Source of the DNA: CADEED01 sp035761265
GTDB lineage: Bacteria; Pseudomonadota; Gammaproteobacteria; Steroidobacterales; Steroidobacteraceae
Direction of reading: 5' to 3'
Length of the DNA stretch: 13,386 bases
Assembly: GCA_035761265.1 (NCBI GenBank)
Contig: DASTRL010000165.1
Coordinates: 1 to 13,386 of the forward strand
Position 1 is the first letter of the stretch. Each line of letters opens with the position of its first letter. The notes under the pieces were generated by a model. The model was not told the DNA's origin, did not search any database, and worked only from the letters and a program-made list of their open reading frames with translations. Positions 6,920 through 13,386 of the stretch are shown here, in pieces. The position numbers and the translations under genes were made by a program.

Positions 6920-8824
6920 CTACTCGAAGACTTTCGGGTTCTTGACGACCTTGGCTTCGCTCTTCGCCTGGTTCACGTAGGCGGTCACGTCACCGGCTGC
7001 CGCGCGCTGCGTGAGCGCCATGTTCTGCTGCTGCACGAGCTGCGGATTGGCGCTGGTGTCGCCGACGCGCGTGCGCGTGACCACGAATACGGCGGAGGAT
7101 CCGTCGTCGAGGGACGCCGTCCGCACGACCGGCTTGCCTTCGGGTCGTGGCGCTTCGAACACGGCGGTGCGCAGCGCGGCCGGGATCGAAGGGTCACCGC
7201 GGCTGACGAAGCGTGCGGGTTCCGCCGTGGCCTTGAGGCCCGATGCCAGCGTCGCGAGCTTCTCGCCGGATTCGAGTTTCGTGACCAGTCCTTCGGCCGC
7301 CGCCTTGGCCGCGGCGACGCCACGCTCATGCTTGAGCAGGCCGACGATCTCATCGCGCACCTGCGCCAGGGGCTTGACCTCGGCCTTGTGATGCGCGGTG
7401 ACCTTCACGAGGACCAGTCGATCCTCGCCGAGCGCGACGGGACCGCCGATCTTGCCCTGGTTCAACGTGGCGTCATCGAAAACCACCTGCTGCAGGTCCG
7501 CGCTCGAACCCAACGGCTCGGCGCCGCCACCGCGCAGGAACTCCGCGATGGAGCCGCGGGTGAGCCCGGCAGCCGCCGCTATCTTGTCGAGATCGGTTTC
7601 GCCTTTTTCGAGCATTGCGCTTATCTGGTCCTGACGTTCTCCGAAGAGCTCAGCGGACTTTTCCTGGCGATATTGCGCATCGAGCTCGCCCTGGACAGCC
7701 TCGAATGGCTTGGCTTCACCGGCCTGGATCTCCTCGAGCTTGATCAGGTGATATCCGAACTGGGATTTCACCGGCCCGGCGATGTCCCCGACCTTCATTG
7801 CGAACAGGGTGTCGCCGAAGGGACCCGGGAAGTCCTTCTTCTGCACGAAGCCGAGCTCACCGCCGTCCGCGGCCGTGCTGTCCTTGGAATACTGCTTCGC
7901 CAGCGCGGCGAAATCCTTGCCCGCGCGCGCCTGCGCCAGCACGCTTTCAGCTTCCTTGCGGGCGGCGGCGTCATCGTCGCCATGCACCGGGATCAGGATG
8001 TGCCGCGCGCGGCGCCGCTCCTCGAGCACGTAGTTGCCGCGATTGTCGTCGTACAGCTTGCGCAGGTCGGCCTCGGTGGGCGCCACCTGCGAGGCGAGCT
8101 GCTCGAGACGCAGCTCGGCGTAGTCGAGCGACACGGACTCGGTGGTCATGAAACGATCGCCGTTCTTGTCGTAGTACGCCTGGATGGCCGCATCCTCGAT
8201 GGGTGCATCGCCCGCGAACTGGTCGGCCTTGAACTCGACGTATTCGACTTCGCGCTCTTCGTTCTCGAGATTGTAGAGACGCTGGGCCTCGCCCTTGGTC
8301 AGGAAGTAGGAATTGGCGATGCCCGCCTGCAACTGATTCAGCAGCAGCTGCTTGCGCTGGTCATTGAAGAACTCGACTTCGCTGATGCCGTTGGACGACA
8401 GCAGCTGCCGCGCCAGGCTCGGGTCGTACTTGCCGTCGCTGCCCTTGAAGGCCGGGAAATTCTGGATTTCGGCGAGCACCCGCTGCTCGCTCACCCGGTA
8501 GTGCTCATCCTGCAGGCGGTTCTCGAGCACCTTTTGCAGCACGAGCTGGTCGAGGATGTTGTCCTGGATGCGCGCCCGCTGGTCTGCGGGAATCTCGGTG
8601 CCGAACTGCCGCGACCAACGGGCCTCGGTGTCGCGCCACGCCTTGGTGGCCTGGATGGCGGGAATCTCCTCGCCGTCCACCTTCGCCGCGTCCTGGCGTG
8701 AGACGCCGCTCAGGTCGAGAGAATTGGAGCCGCCCCAGAAGATGAAAATCGCCGCGATGGGGAACAGGGCCAGCCACGCCAGCCATTTGCGGCCGTGGAG
8801 GCCGTCACGAATTCGTTGCAGCAT
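6920..8824 (-). CDS. ppiD: Peptidyl-prolyl cis-trans isomerase D (periplasmic folding factor, SurA-N plus PpiC)
   Basis: PpiD is an inner-membrane-anchored periplasmic chaperone that meets proteins leaving the Sec translocon. The 634-residue length is normal. Residues 13-31 form the single membrane anchor after a short basic cytosolic N-terminus (MLQRIRDGLHGRK). A SurA-N-like chaperone region follows to about residue 260, then a parvulin (PpiC) domain at about 273-364 with ARHILI (H275), DGGELGF and FGYHLIKLE (H359), then a long alpha-helical C-terminal chaperone region. Unlike the degenerate domain of E. coli PpiD, the usual parvulin residues appear retained. ATG 8824 has AGGA eight bases upstream. 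The gene begins 32 bases after tRNA-Asp with no visible terminator, so both may share a transcript. The symporter follows after four bases. Order lon, tRNAs, ppiD is the standard neighbourhood. Confidence 0.96.
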   Translation of the reverse strand: MLQRIRDGLHGRKWLAWLALFPIAAIFIFWGGSNSLDLSGVSRQDAAKVDGEEIPAIQATKAWRDTEARWSRQFGTEIPADQRARIQDNILDQLVLQKVLENRLQDEHYRVSEQRVLAEIQNFPAFKGSDGKYDPSLARQLLSSNGISEVEFFNDQRKQLLLNQLQAGIANSYFLTKGEAQRLYNLENEEREVEYVEFKADQFAGDAPIEDAAIQAYYDKNGDRFMTTESVSLDYAELRLEQLASQVAPTEADLRKLYDDNRGNYVLEERRRARHILIPVHGDDDAAARKEAESVLAQARAGKDFAALAKQYSKDSTAADGGELGFVQKKDFPGPFGDTLFAMKVGDIAGPVKSQFGYHLIKLEEIQAGEAKPFEAVQGELDAQYRQEKSAELFGERQDQISAMLEKGETDLDKIAAAAGLTRGSIAEFLRGGGAEPLGSSADLQQVVFDDATLNQGKIGGPVALGEDRLVLVKVTAHHKAEVKPLAQVRDEIVGLLKHERGVAAAKAAAEGLVTKLESGEKLATLASGLKATAEPARFVSRGDPSIPAALRTAVFEAPRPEGKPVVRTASLDDGSSAVFVVTRTRVGDTSANPQLVQQQNMALTQRAAAGDVTAYVNQAKSEAKVVKNPKVFE

Positions 8825-8856
8825 CCTGGGTCCTGATCGAATGGTCCTCGAAGAAT

Positions 8857-8933
8857 TGGCGGAGCGGACGGGACTCGAACCCGCGACCCCCGGCGTGACA
8901 GGCCGGTATTCTAACCAACTGAACTACCGCTCC
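8857..8933 (-). tRNA. tRNA-Asp (anticodon GTC)
   Basis: The minus strand folds as a complete 77-nt tRNA with the CCA end encoded. The acceptor GGAGCGG pairs with CCGCTCC, the anticodon GTC lies at 8897-8899 in a CTGTCAC loop, and the T-loop is GGTTCGAGTC. It is almost identical to E. coli tRNA-Asp. ppiD begins 32 bases downstream. Confidence 0.98.
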
Positions 8934-8960
8934 AATTTGCTGGGCCGAATTCGGAAGGGC

Positions 8961-8970
8961 GCGCAGTTTA
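8961..8970 (-). promoter_or_regulatory. Candidate -10 and GC-rich discriminator of the tRNA-Asp promoter
   Basis: On the minus strand TAAACTGCGC, preceded by TGC (extended -10), ends 27 bases before the tRNA 5' end. TAAACT matches TATAAT at four of six positions and is followed by a G/C-rich run typical of stringently controlled stable-RNA promoters. A nearly identical TAGACTGCGC lies 28 bases before tRNA-Val. No good -35 hexamer is visible. Confidence 0.45.
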
Positions 8971-8973
8971 GCA

Positions 8974-9011
8974 GAGAAAAAGAAAAGCGCATCCCGGCCT
9001 AAAAAGGCCGG
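8974..9011 (-). terminator. Rho-independent terminator after the MBOAT/SGNH operon
   Basis: Four bases after the SGNH stop, a 7-bp stem CCGGCCT/AGGCCGG (8994-9011) encloses a 4-base loop. On the minus strand it is followed, after seven bases, by the T-rich tract CTTTTCTTTTTCTC. It separates the module from tRNA-Asp, so the tRNA needs its own promoter. Confidence 0.7.
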
Positions 9012-9015
9012 CGGA

Positions 9016-10077
9016 TCAAGGCTCAATAATGCGGGCGACCTCACGGGCGACCAGCCGGTGGGCGGCCGGATTCCAGTGCGCATCGAGCGGTGAGCGGTCC
9101 AGCGGTCGGCCGGTTTTGACGTAGTAGTCGCGGAACACGGGATACGTGTCGATCACGTGCATGCCACGCGCCCTCGCCTGTTGAGCGAGCCTCACGTTGG
9201 CGAGCAACGCGGGGCTCGCGCAGCGCAATGCCTCGGCCTCGCTCTCGCCGGCGTATAGCGACTTACGGTCCGAGTCGAACACCAGGATGATCTTGCTGGG
9301 CGGCAGCGACAGTTGTCGCGGCAGTTCGTCGAGGAAGGACCTCATCAGGGCAACGTCCTGCGCCGACGGCGGCGGGGCGGGCTTGCATTGCGGAGTCTTG
9401 TCGACGCCGCGCCGCCACTGGACCATGCGCGTGGGCTGCATCGACAGGTTGCCGCGCAGGTAACGAACCAGCGCCAGTGAGCGCAGAAATTTCATGAGCT
9501 CCGAGCGATGCAGCTCCGGTCGCAACCGGATGGGCGGGTCGGCCTTGCGGTTCCAGACGTAGTACCCGGGCTCGGCGGAAAAGCCGCCGGTGAAGTCTCC
9601 CTGCGTGATCAGGAATACGGCCCAGTCCGGCTTGAACTCCCGCGCGACGAGTTCCGCGGTGCCGAGATAGTGGGGAAGGTCCGCGCCGGACATGCCGAAG
9701 TTCATGACCTTGCGAGGCTCGCGCAACAGATCCCCGAGCGCGCCCTGCAGCGTATCGGGATAGTCGTTCATCAGGCCTTCGATGTAGCTGTCACCGAACA
9801 CGGCAATGCCGCCGCTGTCGGGCTGGTAGTCGAATGGCGAGACGTATCCGTAGTTGTTGATGCGGCCTCGATGCCGGTTCTGGAAATTCCAGCCCGAGGA
9901 ATGCGTGTACGTCGAATGAGGGATCAGCGTGTGGACGGGCCAGGAGGCCCGCGGGTCGGCGGCGAAGGCTCCGTCGATGACCGGCAACAGGCGCAACGCC
10001 AGCTCGAGCGCGAGCAGCGTTCCGAGGATGCCGGCGGCGAACGCCGCGGAACGCGTGAGTAACGACAGCGGCTTCAT
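9016..10077 (-). CDS. Membrane-anchored SGNH/GDSL-type hydrolase, probable periplasmic O-acetyltransferase partner
   Basis: The 353-residue protein starts at ATG 10077, two bases after the MBOAT stop (TGAgcATG). An N-terminal signal-anchor spans about residues 9-31, so the rest is periplasmic. The nucleophile motif is FGDSYIEG with S97. The C-terminal block LDAHWNPAAH supplies D332 and H334, and the helix RLVAREVARII follows, as in SGNH enzymes. Between them lie a conserved-looking NFGMSGADLPHYL segment (block II glycine) and LITQGDFTGG. Proteins of this form accompany MBOAT acyltransferases (compare the AlgI with AlgJ/AlgX and PatA with PatB pairs) and pass or remove acetyl groups on surface polysaccharides. 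The reading frame remains open upstream as far as 10596 inside the MBOAT gene, but that extension is a shadow. The acceptor glycan is unknown. Confidence 0.85.
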   Translation of the reverse strand: MKPLSLLTRSAAFAAGILGTLLALELALRLLPVIDGAFAADPRASWPVHTLIPHSTYTHSSGWNFQNRHRGRINNYGYVSPFDYQPDSGGIAVFGDSYIEGLMNDYPDTLQGALGDLLREPRKVMNFGMSGADLPHYLGTAELVAREFKPDWAVFLITQGDFTGGFSAEPGYYVWNRKADPPIRLRPELHRSELMKFLRSLALVRYLRGNLSMQPTRMVQWRRGVDKTPQCKPAPPPSAQDVALMRSFLDELPRQLSLPPSKIILVFDSDRKSLYAGESEAEALRCASPALLANVRLAQQARARGMHVIDTYPVFRDYYVKTGRPLDRSPLDAHWNPAAHRLVAREVARIIEP

Positions 10078-10079
10078 GC

Positions 10080-11570
10080 TCAGAAATTGAAGTAGATGAA
10101 TTCGGATACGTTGCGTGACGCGGCCACCACGGCCATCAGCGCCACAGCCACGCAGGACGCTCCGGTGATCAGCGCCAGGCGCTCCGCCTGCCAGTGGCGC
10201 GCCGCCGAGCGATCGAGCCATTTCGCCAGGCTGCCATCGATGAGCGACTGGGAGTTGCGGCCGAAGAGCGCCAGCAGGCTGAAGAACGCGATCCACACGA
10301 GCGTCTCGCGGGTGTACTCCATCGGCACCGGATATTGCGCCGCGGCGCCGATGCCGAACATGTCGCGCAGGATGGCGAAGGCGCCATGCACGTCGGTGGC
10401 GCGGAAGAAGACCCAGGCCACCATCACGCACAGCAGCGTGATGGCGCCGCCCAGCACGCGGCCCAGCGGCGTCGGCGCGCGGGACTCGCGCGGCGGCTGA
10501 AAGCGGGTGCGAGTCCACTGCCAGCCGTGATTCACGACCAGGTACAAGCCGTGCAGTCCGCCCCAGACCACGAACGTCCAGGAGGCCCCGTGCCACAGTC
10601 CGCCGAGGAGCATCGTGATCATGAGATTGACGTAGCGCCGCACCTGTCCGCGACGATTGCCGCCGAGCGGCACGTACAGATAGTCGCGCAGGAAGCGCGA
10701 CAAGGTCATGTGCCAGCGCCGCCAGAATTCGGTGATGTTCCAGGACTGGTATGGCGAATTGAAGTTGTACGGCAGGCGCACGCCGATCAGCAGGCTGAGC
10801 CCCACCGCCATGTCCGAATAGCCCGAGAAGTCGAAATAGATCTGCAGCGTGTAGGCCGTCACGCCGAGCCAGGCGGCCGCCGCGCTCAGCGAGCCGGCAT
10901 GCCCGGAGTCGAACACGGCATTGGCGAGTGGCGCCACGGAATCCGCCACCAGCACCTTCTTGGCGAGCCCCATTAGCAGGAACGCCATGCCGATCACGAA
11001 ATTCCGCAGGCGCGGATGGTAAATGGCCGGGTCGCGAAACTGCGGCATCATCTCCGCGTGGTGCAGCACCGGGCCCGCAATCAGGTGCGGAAAGTACGTC
11101 ACGAACAGCGCGTAGTGGACCGGGTTGCGCTCGACCACCTTGCCCGCGTAGACGTCGACGAGATAGGCGATCTGCGTGAACGTGAAAAATGAGACGCCGA
11201 GCGGCAGCACCACGTGCAGCAGCGGGATCTGTGTGCCGGCGATTTCATTGACGCTGTCGAGGAAGAAGTCCGCGTACTTGAAGTACGCCAGCGCGCCGAG
11301 ATTTGCCGCCACCGCGAACACCAGGAAGGGCCTGCCGCTCTCGCCCCGCCCGCGCGCCCGCAGGATCAGCTCGCCGAACACGTAGTTGAACGTGACTGAG
11401 CACAGCAGCAGGGCCGTGTGCTCCAGGCGCCAATAGCCGTAGAAGGCCAGCGAGGCCAAGACCAGCCAAAAGGCTGCTGCTCCCCTTCCGACAATGCGCC
11501 CCACCAAGAAGAAGACGCACAGCGCAACAGGCAGGAAAACGAACAGGAACTCGCCGCTGGTGAACAGCAC
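10080..11570 (-). CDS. MBOAT-family O-acyltransferase (AlgI/PatA-like)
   Basis: This polytopic inner-membrane protein of 496 residues moves acyl (usually acetyl) groups across the membrane to a periplasmic partner. The AlgI/PatA signature is clear: YFDFSGYSDMA, then RRWHMTLSRFLRDYLYVPLGGNRRG, then LLGGLWHGASW with the catalytic histidine at residue 327, and WGGLHG. GTG 11570 is chosen because the protein then begins VLFTSGEFLFVFLPV, like relatives that begin MLFNSxEFxFLFLPV, and because GGGGCGAG lies just upstream. An in-frame GTG at 11600 would add ten residues. It lies 96 bases after tRNA-Val on the same strand and is followed at once by the SGNH gene, ended by a terminator. No separate promoter is obvious, so read-through from tRNA-Val is possible. 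A catalytic role in O-acetylation is family knowledge; the substrate is not known. Confidence 0.93.
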   Translation of the reverse strand: MLFTSGEFLFVFLPVALCVFFLVGRIVGRGAAAFWLVLASLAFYGYWRLEHTALLLCSVTFNYVFGELILRARGRGESGRPFLVFAVAANLGALAYFKYADFFLDSVNEIAGTQIPLLHVVLPLGVSFFTFTQIAYLVDVYAGKVVERNPVHYALFVTYFPHLIAGPVLHHAEMMPQFRDPAIYHPRLRNFVIGMAFLLMGLAKKVLVADSVAPLANAVFDSGHAGSLSAAAAWLGVTAYTLQIYFDFSGYSDMAVGLSLLIGVRLPYNFNSPYQSWNITEFWRRWHMTLSRFLRDYLYVPLGGNRRGQVRRYVNLMITMLLGGLWHGASWTFVVWGGLHGLYLVVNHGWQWTRTRFQPPRESRAPTPLGRVLGGAITLLCVMVAWVFFRATDVHGAFAILRDMFGIGAAAQYPVPMEYTRETLVWIAFFSLLALFGRNSQSLIDGSLAKWLDRSAARHWQAERLALITGASCVAVALMAVVAASRNVSEFIYFNF

Positions 11571-11572
11571 TT

Positions 11573-11580
11573 CTCGCCCC
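11573..11580 (-). promoter_or_regulatory. Ribosome binding site supporting the GTG 11570 start of the MBOAT gene
   Basis: On the minus strand GGGGCGAG precedes GTG by two bases (the GGGG run by six). No comparable purine run precedes the alternative GTG at 11600, where the upstream sequence is CTGGCCGCATA. Confidence 0.45.
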
Positions 11581-11666
11581 GAAAAACTTGCCGGCAGCAC
11601 TATGCGGCCAGCGGCCCGGTGATCGTGGCTGAAAGTCCCGTAGGGATGGTCCGACTGGTTGTCAGG

Positions 11667-11741
11667 TGGTGGGTGCTGAGGGGATCGAACCCCCGACCCT
11701 CGCCTTGTAAGGGCGACGCTCTACCGCTGAGCTAAGCACCC
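11667..11741 (-). tRNA. tRNA-Val (anticodon TAC)
   Basis: The minus strand gives a complete 75-nt tRNA with encoded CCA. The acceptor GGGTGCT pairs with AGCACCC, the D-arm is GCTCAGCGGTAGAGC, the anticodon TAC (11707-11709) lies in CTTACAA, and the T-arm contains GGTTCGATCC. It closely matches bacterial tRNA-Val. It lies 112 bases downstream of lon, where hupB would be expected in relatives. Confidence 0.98.
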
Positions 11742-11769
11742 GTCCCGGAAATCGTCAGAAGCGAAGCGG

Positions 11770-11779
11770 GCGCAGTCTA
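11770..11779 (-). promoter_or_regulatory. Candidate -10 and GC-rich discriminator of the tRNA-Val promoter
   Basis: TAGACTGCGC on the minus strand, followed by CCGC, lies 28 bases before the tRNA 5' end. It differs by one base from the element at the same distance before tRNA-Asp. TAGACT matches TATAAT at four of six positions. A -35 is not evident. Confidence 0.45.
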
Positions 11780-11808
11780 TGCAACCGCGCCCGGCTTCGA
11801 TAGTAACC

Positions 11809-11827
11809 CCCGGCCCCATGGGCCGGG
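11809..11827 (-). terminator. Hairpin after lon, possible terminator
   Basis: An 8-bp perfect stem CCCGGCCC/GGGCCGGG (11809-11816 with 11820-11827) encloses a 3-base loop, 26 bases after the lon stop. A smaller hairpin, CGGGC/GCCCG, lies at 11837-11850. No T-run follows on the minus strand, so it could be a pause or processing element. Confidence 0.4.
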
Positions 11828-11853
11828 TTCAGATTCCGGGCGTGAGCCCGTAA

Positions 11854-13386
<1,533 letters not shown>

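Noticed and set aside
6659..8701. 680-codon plus-strand frame opposite ppiD and the symporter
   Set aside because: A shadow of two well-supported genes, with no recognisable domain.
10078..10596. Upstream extension of the SGNH reading frame to 10596
   Set aside because: It lies entirely inside the MBOAT gene; the signal anchor begins at ATG 10077, right after the MBOAT stop.
8934..11666. Attachment-site repeats or an integrase at the MBOAT/SGNH module borders
   Set aside because: No duplicated tRNA 3' end, direct repeat or recombinase gene was seen at either border.

Overview
The window is high-GC, densely coded chromosomal DNA from a gammaproteobacterium. Gene content and order resemble the Pseudomonas/Xanthomonadales/Nevskiales side of the class; a Steroidobacter-like or related lineage is a guess. 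The core order on the window (lon, tRNA-Val, tRNA-Asp, ppiD, fabI, mltD, YafS-type methyltransferase, rnhA, dnaQ) is, from memory, the same backbone as the Pseudomonas aeruginosa lon-hupB-ppiD-fabI-...-mltD-gloB-methyltransferase-rnhA-dnaQ region. Two usual members are absent here: hupB after lon, and gloB between mltD and the methyltransferase. Two sets of genes interrupt the backbone: a carrier-family symporter between ppiD and fabI, and a two-gene MBOAT/SGNH O-acylation module between the two tRNA genes.

Layout. Positions 1-792 (minus) hold the N-terminal part of a TviB/WbpO-type UDP-sugar dehydrogenase, cut by the window edge. Positions 880-2818 (minus) are a compact operon of methyltransferase, rnhA and dnaQ, in transcription order. 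A 137-bp divergent regulatory region (2819-2955) follows, with a CRP-like palindrome and four spaced copies of a TACCGT/ACGGTA hexamer. mltD (plus, lipoprotein lytic transglycosylase with three LysM repeats) and fabI (plus) are separated by a double REP-like palindrome. fabI converges with a minus-strand unit of tRNA-Asp, ppiD and a DAACS-family symporter. Positions 9016-11570 (minus) encode an MBOAT O-acyltransferase and a membrane-anchored SGNH protein that end in a strong terminator. tRNA-Val and the C-terminal two thirds of lon (minus) close the window.

Functionally the window is mostly envelope and proteostasis housekeeping: peptidoglycan turnover (MltD), fatty-acid synthesis (FabI), periplasmic folding (PpiD), cytosolic proteolysis (Lon), replication fidelity and RNA-DNA hybrid removal (DnaQ, RnhA). 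The accessory part concerns surface glycans: uronic-type sugar nucleotide synthesis at the left edge and a probable O-acetylation pair at the right. No mobile element, integrase, phage gene or CRISPR array is visible. No gene-free stretch exceeds 300 bases. I did not find a clearly new system. The most informative non-coding signals are the hexamer array before mltD and a shared promoter-like element at the same distance upstream of both tRNA genes.
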